Assembly: GCA_003694495.1 (NCBI GenBank)
Contig: RFJO01000041.1
Span: forward strand, 1-13,400
From: Candidatus Woesearchaeota archaeon
GTDB lineage: Archaea > Nanobdellota > Nanobdellia > SCGC-AAA011-G17 > GW2011-AR17
Reading direction: 5' to 3'
DNA length: 13,400 nt
Below the pieces are notes generated by a model that saw only the letters and a list, made by a program, of their open reading frames with translations, did not search any database and was not told the origin of the DNA. The position numbers and the translations under genes were made by a program. Below, in pieces: positions 6,966 through 13,400 of the stretch; the first letter of the stretch is position 1, and every line of letters begins with the position of its first letter.

Positions 6966-7801
6966 ACTTGTATGTTCACCCTTACCTGTTGTTTGTTTCC
7001 AAGCTCATCCATAGATGTTGTAACTATTTCTTTCACATAAACATTTGCCTGCTCATAAGGCTCAGGGAAATCATTACAGATATATTGCGGTTGCAATGCC
7101 CCGTCATTGTATGTAGGCGACACTGTTGCAGCAGGCCCGACATAATAAACTCTAAACTCTTTTGTTATAGGAAATCCTAAATTTTGTTTAAGTTGTTCAT
7201 AACCATCTTTACATATACCTGTATTTGGGTCAAAGTTAACCACATTCAAGCCTTCCAACTTCTCCGTTGTACCATACTCAACATTAAAGTCCGTTTCAAT
7301 ATTCAACTGATTTGCAGATGGCACATATTTTTCTCCCACGGTAAACCCTGTTCCTGGAAGATAATACATTACATACTTTACAGTATCCTCCTTAGCCCCA
7401 CCATAGTTTATTCTAAACGTATCGGCTTTTGTCCCATCTATCCTTATACTCAAACCTGCTTCCTCTTTGTCATCAAAAAATATTCTATAAAATTTATCAT
7501 CCTCATTTGTAGCTTCAAAAGGCAAAGATGTACCGTCTAAAATTAAATCTACCGGTGACCCTAACTTTTGTTTACCCTTTTCAGTAAACGTTATTATCAT
7601 TGGAGTTTTTTCCAGTACAAAGTTTGTCGCAGATATCTTATCATTCCCTTTCAACAACCCGTTCTCAACTATGTTAATAAGGTTATCTTCCCTGAAAACC
7701 TTTTGCGCGCCTGGCTGCATGAAAATAAACATTGACATTACATATATTACAAACATCCCCATGCTAACTGCCCAGTCCACGTGTGTTGCGCCTCTTTTCA
7801 T
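6959..7801 (-). CDS. Large pilin-like protein with class III signal sequence
   Basis: The 280-residue product begins MKRG|ATHVDWAV, a likely class III signal with cleavage after Gly4. A hydrophobic helix (about 11-30) follows, with Asp at mature position 5, where bacterial type IV pilins carry Glu. The remaining 250 residues form a soluble, beta-rich domain with only Cys197 and Cys242, and end in VRVNIQVW. It is much larger than the other pilins here and so is unlikely to be the main filament subunit; a minor pilin or tip adhesin is more probable. The start overlaps the stop of the platform gene by 4 nt (ATGA) with AAGGTGG just upstream. The ATGGTGA overlap at its end ties it to the next gene. 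No catalytic motif is visible and I recognise no named family. Confidence 0.65.
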   Translation of the reverse strand: MKRGATHVDWAVSMGMFVIYVMSMFIFMQPGAQKVFREDNLINIVENGLLKGNDKISATNFVLEKTPMIITFTEKGKQKLGSPVDLILDGTSLPFEATNEDDKFYRIFFDDKEEAGLSIRIDGTKADTFRINYGGAKEDTVKYVMYYLPGTGFTVGEKYVPSANQLNIETDFNVEYGTTEKLEGLNVVNFDPNTGICKDGYEQLKQNLGFPITKEFRVYYVGPAATVSPTYNDGALQPQYICNDFPEPYEQANVYVKEIVTTSMDELGNKQQVRVNIQVW

Positions 7802-8679
7802 ATTCCACCTTTTGCCGTTGTCACAATCAATGCACCCAAGGTTACCAATATCAGCGAGTGCACAAGACCTTTTTTCACGCTACCTTCCGAAAACTTGCCT
7901 ATCATTATGCCCGCAAAAAACCCCTGAATCATTATCAACGCAAAAAAGATTTTATCCAGGTTAACTTTTGCTGTACTACCAGAAGATGTTCCCCCTAATA
8001 AACTTATCCCTGCACCCATCCCACCTGCGTTAGACCCGGCCATTGCGCTAAGCTTAGGGAACAGATAAAGCTGCATCACAAGCATTATCGCAATAAAAAC
8101 AAAGTACACAATATAACCGTTAACAATTTGTGAATACGTGCTAGACTTTCTTTCTTCCTGCAACTTCCTTACCGAAACCAGTGAAGAGGTAACAGACTCA
8201 AGCACTTGTTGTATGTCCCCTCCTGAAGCCTCAGCCTCAATAACTATTGCTATAGCTCTTTGTATGGTAGTATTTGTCGTATCCTTTGCAAAAGTCACTA
8301 AAGCCTGATGTATTGGTATTCCCAACCTAATTTGGTTTGCAAGTTTGTTCAGGTAAGGGTTAAGCTCGCCGTAATCTTTTGCCGCGGCCTGTAATATTGC
8401 TGATGGTATAGATATACCTGACTTAACAGCGCTGCCCATGTTACGCACAAAGTCAAGGAACTTTTCTTCCAGGCGTTTCATCCGTTTCAGTTCCATAAGG
8501 TAATCGTACCAGAACTGCGCCCACCCGATTGAAAACGCCACAATCAATATAGGATAAAACCACCTTACTGTCGGTCCGACAGGTTCCTTAAAACTAAAAA
8601 AGAGCAGAAAATCTGCTATAATTATTATTATCGCTATGCTTATTCCAATCAAATACGTGCTTTTAAACCTTATTCTCAT
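7798..8679 (-). CDS. TadC/ArlJ-like inner-membrane platform protein, second copy (T2SSF domain)
   Basis: The 293-residue protein has membrane helices near 9-29, 40-58, 186-206, 242-262 and 270-288. A T2SSF/TadC domain at about 72-200 shows the typical GSAVKSGISIPSA and EAEASGGDIQQVL (148-160) segments. It would form part of the membrane platform on which the ATPase drives pilin insertion. The family's archaellum member ArlJ usually carries two T2SSF domains in one chain; here they are two adjacent genes, an arrangement I associate with Epd-type pili of methanogens. The start overlaps the previous stop by 4 nt (ATGA) with GGTGG 7 nt upstream. A glycine/serine-rich loop (214-236) before the fourth helix is distinctive. 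This is not a frameshift product: both halves have their own full domain and membrane set. Confidence 0.85.
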   Translation of the reverse strand: MRIRFKSTYLIGISIAIIIIIADFLLFFSFKEPVGPTVRWFYPILIVAFSIGWAQFWYDYLMELKRMKRLEEKFLDFVRNMGSAVKSGISIPSAILQAAAKDYGELNPYLNKLANQIRLGIPIHQALVTFAKDTTNTTIQRAIAIVIEAEASGGDIQQVLESVTSSLVSVRKLQEERKSSTYSQIVNGYIVYFVFIAIMLVMQLYLFPKLSAMAGSNAGGMGAGISLLGGTSSGSTAKVNLDKIFFALIMIQGFFAGIMIGKFSEGSVKKGLVHSLILVTLGALIVTTAKGGI

Positions 8680-10013
8680 TCTGGCGCCACCATGTCTATG
8701 AAAAAATAAAATGCTATGTTTAATACTGGAATAATCCCGAAAGTACCGACTTTTGCAAGGGTACTAACGGGCACTCCAGCAATTGTTCCACCAAGGGTTT
8801 GTATTATGGCAAGCGTTACAAAAAACAGCAAAGGTGCGGCAATCAACACTGCTGTGTATATGTCAGAGTACGTTGCGATTGACTCAACATGCCTTTTCCT
8901 TTCAAGCTTATATGTTGTAAGCGCTTCATCAGCCTTTGACTGCAAAAAATCCCTCAAATCCCCGCCAGACTCAATATTAGACACAATCCCGTCCAGCAAA
9001 TCCTTAAACCTCACTGACGGCGTTCTCCTTGACACTGCTTTCAACGCAGTTGACAAATCGTACCCAAACAACGTAACATAATTTACAATCTTTTTAACCT
9101 CATCCCTTAAGGAAGGATACTCTCCTGACGACAATATTGTTTTAAACATCGATATTGGTTTTGCGCCTGAACCAGACACTGCTGCCATGTGTATTATCAT
9201 GAAAGGCAACTCATTTTTTATCGCCGTACTTTTTTGCTTTGCCAAACTTTGCGGATACATATAAGCTACAACCATCCCTATCACGCCAGCAAACACTCCC
9301 AGCATAATTGCTCTCACGATTCTTATTATAATGTTAGGATGTTTAAACACTACTGCCAAAAACAAGCTCGCCCACAAAAACGCCAACAGCCCTACCAATA
9401 GTATTATACTAATATAAGTCTTTGACAATACTTTCATTCCCGACATTCTTAACGAATCATACAATGGCTGGAAAACTTCAGGGTAAGCTTTAGCAAGTTT
9501 AGATGATACATTTTCAAACAACTTGTTTGCATAACTCCCAAACTCTGAAGGCTTGTAAAGTTCATACTCCACCCTTACACTTTCAGCTTTGCTTTTAGCT
9601 CTCCTTTTTTTGTACAACTCAAGGAACTCTCTGTCAAGGTTAACCTGCTTCATGAAAAGCTCTTTTTGTTTTTTTGACAACCTTTTCAGTTTTTCGCCTT
9701 TCACAACCTCATGGCTTTCTTCTTTATGCTCAGTAAAATAAAGCATCAACGCTTTGTCAACCAACTTCGAGATCTCATCAAACAACAGGTTAAGATAATT
9801 GTCATGCTGTTTTATGACTTCATCTTTTGTTTTCCCTTGCAGTAAAGAATTAAGTTCTTTATCATATTGTTCCTTTGACATTTGATTCTGTTTAAGCTTT
9901 TCATCCAGTGCCTGAACCTTTTCAAGAACTAACTTTTTATTTTTTTTATACGTTTCAATCTCATCCAAGGTATCGCTAAGTTTCTTTGCAATAGTTTTGC
10001 CATCACCTGTCAT
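8676..10013 (-). CDS. TadC/ArlJ-like platform protein with N-terminal coiled-coil extension (T2SSF domain)
   Basis: This 445-residue protein has an unusual start: residues 1-150 are highly charged (Lys/Glu/Gln) and predicted helical, likely coiled-coil. The membrane part follows, with helices near 199-222, 230-253, 384-407 and 422-440. A T2SSF/TadC domain spans about 265-400, with IHMAAVSGSGAKP (274-286) and NIESGGDLRDF (346-356). It is the first of two platform subunits and would bind the hexameric ATPase on the cytosolic side; the extension could mediate that contact. It starts 1 nt after the stop of the 58-residue gene and ends in an ATGA overlap with the second platform gene. No strong ribosome site is seen at its start, so it may depend on coupling to the small gene. 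Confidence 0.87.
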   Translation of the reverse strand: MTGDGKTIAKKLSDTLDEIETYKKNKKLVLEKVQALDEKLKQNQMSKEQYDKELNSLLQGKTKDEVIKQHDNYLNLLFDEISKLVDKALMLYFTEHKEESHEVVKGEKLKRLSKKQKELFMKQVNLDREFLELYKKRRAKSKAESVRVEYELYKPSEFGSYANKLFENVSSKLAKAYPEVFQPLYDSLRMSGMKVLSKTYISIILLVGLLAFLWASLFLAVVFKHPNIIIRIVRAIMLGVFAGVIGMVVAYMYPQSLAKQKSTAIKNELPFMIIHMAAVSGSGAKPISMFKTILSSGEYPSLRDEVKKIVNYVTLFGYDLSTALKAVSRRTPSVRFKDLLDGIVSNIESGGDLRDFLQSKADEALTTYKLERKRHVESIATYSDIYTAVLIAAPLLFFVTLAIIQTLGGTIAGVPVSTLAKVGTFGIIPVLNIAFYFFIDMVAPE

Positions 10014-10014
10014 T

Positions 10015-10191
10015 TTAAATATTCTTTCTTTCTTCTTCAGCTTCTTTTTTTATCTCTTCCAAAAACTTTTTCATAAGGTCTTTAGTCTTTTCAATTTCCT
10101 TTTTGTCAGCCTTTTGCAAGGTTTGCCTTTCATAAGTATAAACAGTTTCCAAAAAACTTTTCACGTTTTGTTTTATATGCTCAAGTGTCAT
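10015..10191 (-). CDS. 58-residue charged helical protein between secretion ATPase and platform genes
   Basis: A short frame begins at ATG 10191, overlaps the ATPase stop by 4 nt (ATGA) and ends with TAA at 10015, 1 nt before the ATG of the platform protein. The product starts MTLEHIKQNVKSF and ends AEEERKNI. It has no Pro, Gly or Cys, is rich in Lys and Glu, and has heptad-like spacing of Leu/Ile/Val/Met, suggesting one long helix or coiled coil. AGGTG and GGAGTG lie just upstream of the ATG. The exact fit between two genes, with the same junction style as its neighbours, argues that it is translated. I recognise no family. Its location and composition resemble the N-terminal extension of the next protein, so a linker or adaptor for ATPase and platform is possible. 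Confidence 0.7.
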   Translation of the reverse strand: MTLEHIKQNVKSFLETVYTYERQTLQKADKKEIEKTKDLMKKFLEEIKKEAEEERKNI

Positions 10192-11813
10192 TGCACCTGC
10201 ACTCCGAACCTTTCAAGCACCTTATCAGGGACTTTATAATACTCATGTATTATATCCTGCACTTCATTAAAATCAAATACTCTTTTCCTGTACAACGCCA
10301 TCAACAACTTGGTACGTCTGTTAAACTCTTTCAACATTTGGTCCCACGTCATGCCTGTCCTTTTCATTATTTTTTCAAATATCTTGCTAGCAGTCTTAAA
10401 CTTAAACTTATCATCCGCCGGGTCCCAAAAGAACGGCGTGTTAGTCTGCACATTTTTTTCTTGTACACTAACTATCTCTGTCACCTGCCTCAGCTTCCTC
10501 AACTCTTTCCCCTTCACCCTTGCAGGAATCATTATACAAATCGCATCCAGAGATGCCACTAACGCCGGTGACAAACTAATTGGCGGCGTTGTCAACCTGC
10601 TTACCAAAGTTTCCACAGACTCAGCGTGCATTGTAGCGTAAGATGGATGGCCAGAAGCCATTGCCTGGAAAAGTACGTAAGCTTCCTTACCCCTAAGTTC
10701 TCCCACTATAATATAATCCGGCCTTTGCCTTAACGATTCCTTTAACAGATCAAACAACGACACTTCCCCGTGCACCTGGCCCGTGATAGTGGTAGTGCCC
10801 ACGCCTTTCCTTGACACTGCAGGCAACCAGTTCTCATGTTTCAATTGCAACTCTCTTGTATCCTCTATGCTTACAACTCTAGCTGCTGGCGGTATAAAGA
10901 ATGCTAAACTGTTCAGGAAAGACGTCTTACCAGACCCTGTGCCACCAATGACAAGCATGTTAGACCTGTTTTCTATCAAGAGCCAGAGGTAAGCAAGTAT
11001 TTCCGGCGACACTGTCTTGAAATCCATCAACTTAATAGGTGTCCAAGGTTCTTTTGTAAACTTACGTATGGTCACTGTCGGCCCGTGGGACGTAACATCT
11101 TCCGTGTAAGTAGCGTTCACCCTGCTCCCGTCCGGCAAAACCCCGTCCAATAAAGGATTAGCGTAAGACACATACTGCCCACACTTTTGTGCAAGCTTTT
11201 CAACAAACTTAGCCAGTTTATTGCCTTTAGGGAATATAACATTCGTCCTAAGGTTTCTATATTTCCTATGCACTATGTATATTGGTGTTTCAAACCCATT
11301 ACATTCAATATCTTCAATAAAATAATCTCTCATTAGGGGTTCAACTATATCCAAGCCAATAAAGTCTCTATAAAGATAATACATATACTTCAAGAATTGT
11401 TCCTTTGTAACTTTCAACCCGAATTCGTCAATCAATATCCTCACATTCTTTTCCAAGAATTCAATTATTTTATCCTCTGACTCAATGTTTATAAAACTTA
11501 TATTTATAAGCTCATTCAACCCCTCTTTCAACTCTTCAAGGTCTTTTTTCTCTTTTTCTGTTAACGGCGGCTCTTCAACATCATACCTAAGCTCATGGTT
11601 TTTATCATCCCAGTAAACATGTATTGTAACATAAGGCTCGATAACCGTATATCTTACATCAATCTTTGACAAATCTTTCTCCTCGGGCAACTGCGGGATT
11701 TTGTCAGGAAACTTTATCTTAAATATTGGTTTATAATCATCTTCCACTTTTTTCAGTTTAGAACTATCCTTTTTTTGTTCTACCTTCTCACTGGATGTCG
11801 ATTCATCTGCCAT
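10188..11813 (-). CDS. Type IV pilus/type II secretion ATPase (PilB/TadA/ArlI family)
   Basis: This 541-residue cytosolic ATPase powers pilin assembly. It has a Lys/Glu-rich N-terminal tail (1-35), a helical N-terminal domain (about 85-165), and the RecA-like core: Walker A GGTGSGKT (290-297), Asp box IEDTREL (316-322), Walker B DYIIVGELRG (366-375) and His box SGHPSYATMHA (387-397). Arg-rich segments RVNATYT and TVTIRKFT (231-253) are typical of the archaeal branch. No tetracysteine zinc motif is seen. Its two platform genes follow, separated only by the 58-residue gene. ArlI is the archaellum relative, but ArlH and ArlF/G genes are missing here, so a pilus or secretion role is favoured. A 56-nt gap upstream contains a TATA-like element, and GGGGTG lies 4 nt before the ATG, so this gene may begin its own transcript. 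Confidence 0.93.
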   Translation of the reverse strand: MADESTSSEKVEQKKDSSKLKKVEDDYKPIFKIKFPDKIPQLPEEKDLSKIDVRYTVIEPYVTIHVYWDDKNHELRYDVEEPPLTEKEKKDLEELKEGLNELINISFINIESEDKIIEFLEKNVRILIDEFGLKVTKEQFLKYMYYLYRDFIGLDIVEPLMRDYFIEDIECNGFETPIYIVHRKYRNLRTNVIFPKGNKLAKFVEKLAQKCGQYVSYANPLLDGVLPDGSRVNATYTEDVTSHGPTVTIRKFTKEPWTPIKLMDFKTVSPEILAYLWLLIENRSNMLVIGGTGSGKTSFLNSLAFFIPPAARVVSIEDTRELQLKHENWLPAVSRKGVGTTTITGQVHGEVSLFDLLKESLRQRPDYIIVGELRGKEAYVLFQAMASGHPSYATMHAESVETLVSRLTTPPISLSPALVASLDAICIMIPARVKGKELRKLRQVTEIVSVQEKNVQTNTPFFWDPADDKFKFKTASKIFEKIMKRTGMTWDQMLKEFNRRTKLLMALYRKRVFDFNEVQDIIHEYYKVPDKVLERFGVQVQ

Positions 11814-11849
11814 AATACACCCCTTTTTATATTAAAAAATAAGCGTTTG

Positions 11850-11863
11850 TATACTTAAATATG
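11850..11863 (-). promoter_or_regulatory. TATA-like element upstream of the secretion ATPase gene
   Basis: CATATTTAAGTATA on the - strand lies in the 56-nt gap between the Q+1 pilin and the ATPase. Initiation about 26 nt downstream would give a leader of about 18 nt containing AAAGGGGTG, a Shine-Dalgarno site 4 nt before the ATG at 11813. This would let the assembly machinery be expressed separately from the pilins. Confidence 0.45.
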
Positions 11864-11869
11864 TTTCGT

Positions 11870-12388
11870 TTAACCGGTCATAGATATCTTTACAATCGGC
11901 TTAGAATCTTGGTATTCGCCAGTATGCTCTATACTCATACTATACACGCCCACAAACGGGTTAGAGAACTCAGAGCTTAACTGCAACACGGCAATGTCAA
12001 CATAATTCAATTGCAGGTTCATTACAAACTCATCTTCAAGGAAAGTTTCATAATTTCTCATTTCTACGGCACCCTCATTGATTACTACCCCTGGCTCGAG
12101 GAGTTTAGCTTTCGTAGTCATGTTCCAAATTAACCTGTCAGGTGTTACATAAAACTCCCCTGCAGACAACTGCAACGGCGATATATACCTTCTTGCCCCT
12201 GGGCCTTCGTTTACCACTCCTCTAATATTTTGATCTAACAATAAAAACACATTCTTTGTTTGCGTAACCGAATTCTTATCCTTCATTTTTTGCACCATAG
12301 GCACACCGGCTGCAAGTATTATAGTTAACGCAACTACACCCAGCGCCATATACAACACGGCAGAAATCCAAATCTGTCCTCTTTTCAT
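11870..12388 (-). CDS. Pilin-like protein with class III signal and Gln at mature position 1
   Basis: The 172-residue protein starts MKRG|QIWISAVLYMALG. Lys-Arg-Gly followed by Gln is the cleavage pattern of archaeal EppA-type prepilin peptidases. The hydrophobic helix runs about 5-33 and is followed by a soluble domain without any cysteine (about 45-172). It differs from the two cysteine-rich pilins upstream and is probably a minor pilin. No Glu5 equivalent is present (Ser at that position). The ATG at 12388 is 27 nt downstream of a TATA-like element and has no obvious ribosome site, so a leaderless message is likely. The gene lies between the cysteine-rich pilins and the ATPase, which fits a role in the same filament. 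The exact pilin subfamily is not recognised. Confidence 0.72.
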   Translation of the reverse strand: MKRGQIWISAVLYMALGVVALTIILAAGVPMVQKMKDKNSVTQTKNVFLLLDQNIRGVVNEGPGARRYISPLQLSAGEFYVTPDRLIWNMTTKAKLLEPGVVINEGAVEMRNYETFLEDEFVMNLQLNYVDIAVLQLSSEFSNPFVGVYSMSIEHTGEYQDSKPIVKISMTG

Positions 12389-12410
12389 ACAAAGTTAAAA
12401 TGAAATATTG

Positions 12411-12419
12411 TATTTAAAG
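12411..12419 (-). promoter_or_regulatory. TATA-like element of the Q+1 pilin gene
   Basis: CTTTAAATA on the - strand is centred about 27 nt upstream of the ATG at 12388, in the 35-nt gap after the previous pilin. The spacing predicts a leaderless transcript, and no Shine-Dalgarno sequence is present. Confidence 0.45.
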
Positions 12420-12423
12420 TTTA

Positions 12424-12906
12424 CTATGAACACTTATCTATTGTTTTACCTTTCATAAAACCAAAACTAACTTTTGCGTTAGAACAGTATTTTATATTAT
12501 TTTGGTAATTTATTGCAGGTATAACTTCTGCGTAAGTTATTTTGCCAGCCATGCCCGACCATTCTAAGTTATAATCATTCACCATAAACTTTTTTAAACT
12601 GTCGAGGTCAAAAACCTTTACATTATTTTCTTTCGTGTAAACCCTCAACTTTAAGCTTTCTATATCCCTTACGCCATTGCTAACAATGTAAGCGTTAAAC
12701 TTATTATTATCAAAGTAACATAGTTTGTTAAAGTCCACTACAACTTCCTGCATACAAACCAGTTGTTCTTCTGTTGTTGTGGCAGCGCCGGACAGTGTGT
12801 TTTTGGTAAATGTTTCCGAGAAAGTTACAATCATTATTGCAACTATTGTCATTATTGATATTAACATTAGAGTTGAAACAAGTACAGAAATCGCTTTTTT
12901 GTTCAT
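12424..12906 (-). CDS. Cysteine-rich archaeal pilin/archaellin-like protein (paralogue of the window-edge pilin)
   Basis: The 160-residue product begins MNKKA|ISVLVSTLMLIS, a class III signal with cleavage after Ala5 and a hydrophobic helix to about residue 29, as in archaellins and archaeal type IV pilins. The extracellular part carries Cys51, Cys63, Cys141 and Cys159. The neighbouring partial pilin has the same arrangement, including the identical C-x11-C spacing and matching blocks such as LVC/LAC, SNG/NNG, VIPAI/LIPVI and YCSNA/TCSNA. The two genes are thus tandem paralogues whose folds are probably held by two disulfides. This copy has more Lys and Asn and fewer small residues than its partner, so it may be a minor or variant subunit. 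The start codon directly follows a T-tract with no ribosome site, suggesting low expression by read-through from the upstream pilin. Confidence 0.75.
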   Translation of the reverse strand: MNKKAISVLVSTLMLISIMTIVAIMIVTFSETFTKNTLSGAATTTEEQLVCMQEVVVDFNKLCYFDNNKFNAYIVSNGVRDIESLKLRVYTKENNVKVFDLDSLKKFMVNDYNLEWSGMAGKITYAEVIPAINYQNNIKYCSNAKVSFGFMKGKTIDKCS

Positions 12907-12909
12907 ATT

Positions 12910-12923
12910 AAAAAAAGAAAAAA
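12910..12923 (-). terminator. T-tract terminator or attenuator between the two paralogous pilins
   Basis: On the - strand T6-C-T7 begins 11 nt after the stop of the window-edge pilin and ends 3 nt before the ATG of the next pilin. Such U-tracts stop archaeal RNA polymerase. No TATA box or ribosome site fits between it and the ATG, so the downstream pilin probably depends on read-through. Confidence 0.5.
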
Positions 12924-12934
12924 GTTAAGGTGTT

Positions 12935-13400
12935 TTAACAAGCTGATAATGTTTCGCCTTTTACAACATCACCATACCTTGCGATTGCATTCGAGCAAGT
13001 TACTTGTTTTCCACCAACAGTTATAACTGGAATTAACTCAATTTCTGTAACTTGTGAGGCACCGCCTGTTGTAGACAATGATGCTGCAGGAACTGTATAA
13101 ACCTCTAATCCAAACGCTGCCAACCCTGCCGTTGCAGCAGTATCAAGATCTGAAACATCATCTACAACATCAATAGTTGAAGCATCCTTTTTTATCCTTG
13201 CTGTGATTTTATCCAAATTTTTTTGACCATTGTTTGCAACAGTCAATTTCAAATCATTTGAAGAGTCACACGCCGCCTGCACTTCAAACTGCACATCCTG
13301 TGCACAAGCAAGTTGCACATCTGTTGTCTGTTCAGTACTTTGGGACATACTTTTTGAAAAGCTCTGCCCCCACGTCATAATCACTGCAGCCAAAGCAACA
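12935..13400 (-). CDS. Cysteine-rich pilin/archaellin-like protein, N-terminus beyond the window edge
   Basis: The open frame runs off the end of the window; the visible part is about 155 residues ending in a C-terminal Cys. The first residues (VALAAVIMTWGQSFSKSM) are the end of an N-terminal hydrophobic helix, so the class III signal and true start lie beyond 13400. A TTG at 13393 is inside this helix and is not a start. Counted from 13393, cysteines lie at 30, 42, 133 and 152, a C-x11-C and C-x18-C layout shared with the next pilin. The ectodomain is rich in Ala, Thr, Val, Ser and Asp, as expected of an abundant filament subunit. Being first in the visible locus and followed by a T-tract terminator, it is the best candidate for the major pilin. 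Archaellin-type function cannot be excluded. Confidence 0.75.
   Translation of the reverse strand, partial: VALAAVIMTWGQSFSKSMSQSTEQTTDVQLACAQDVQFEVQAACDSSNDLKLTVANNGQKNLDKITARIKKDASTIDVVDDVSDLDTAATAGLAAFGLEVYTVPAASLSTTGGASQVTEIELIPVITVGGKQVTCSNAIARYGDVVKGETLSAC

Noticed and set aside
7798..10013. Platform genes as one ArlJ gene broken by a frameshift
   Set aside because: Each part has a complete T2SSF domain and its own membrane helices, and the junction is an ATGA overlap with a ribosome site, so two genes are intended.
8676..11813. Archaellum (arl) operon
   Set aside because: No ArlF, ArlG or ArlH gene is seen and the platform is split; the region beyond 13400 could still change this.
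13391..13393. TTG as start codon of the edge pilin
   Set aside because: It lies within the hydrophobic helix and the frame stays open to the window edge; a pilin needs the class III signal further upstream.
1..13400. CRISPR arrays, insertion sequences or attachment sites
   Set aside because: No regularly spaced repeats, transposase-like frames, terminal inverted repeats or tRNA-end duplications were found by eye.

Overview
The window reads as the chromosome of a low-GC archaeon. Supporting signs are a Kae1-type tRNA modification enzyme with the HICAHLE metal motif, an XPD/Rad3 helicase with four candidate Fe-S cysteines, an archaeal trio of Era-like GTPase, DUF2073 protein and zinc-ribbon protein, a pilus locus whose pilins carry archaeal class III signal peptides, and TATA-like elements about 26-30 nt upstream of several start codons. 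The gene set and the secreted, C-terminally anchored surface protein remind me of DPANN archaea such as Woesearchaeales or Pacearchaeales. That placement is an inference and was not tested.

Left end (1-1612, + strand): kae1, then an unrecognised 165-residue protein, each with its own TATA-like element. They converge on the rest of the window, which is all on the - strand. Next (1637-5002, - strand) come a surface protein with signal peptide, beta-domains and C-terminal membrane anchor (1637-2962), and the XPD-like helicase (3086-4969). A tight three-gene operon (5009-6400) encodes the GTPase, DUF2073 and zinc-ribbon proteins, with 1-2 nt between genes.

Right half (6513-13400, - strand): one type IV pilus-like (archaeal Tad/Epd-like) assembly locus. 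In transcription order it holds a cysteine-rich pilin cut by the window edge, a paralogous pilin with the same cysteine layout, a Q+1 pilin, the PilB/ArlI-family secretion ATPase, a 58-residue charged helical protein too small for ordinary gene calling, two separate single-domain TadC/ArlJ platform proteins, and two further pilin-like proteins. From the ATPase onward the genes mostly overlap by 4-7 nt, which suggests translational coupling and co-assembly. No prepilin peptidase, ArlH, ArlG/F or chemotaxis gene is visible, so a pilus or pseudopilus is more likely than an archaellum.

No RNA gene, CRISPR array, insertion sequence or clear sign of recent transfer was seen. No gene-free stretch exceeds about 115 nt. 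The least described part is the pilus locus: its small coiled-coil gene, the coiled-coil extension on the first platform protein, the split platform, and five different pilin-like subunits.
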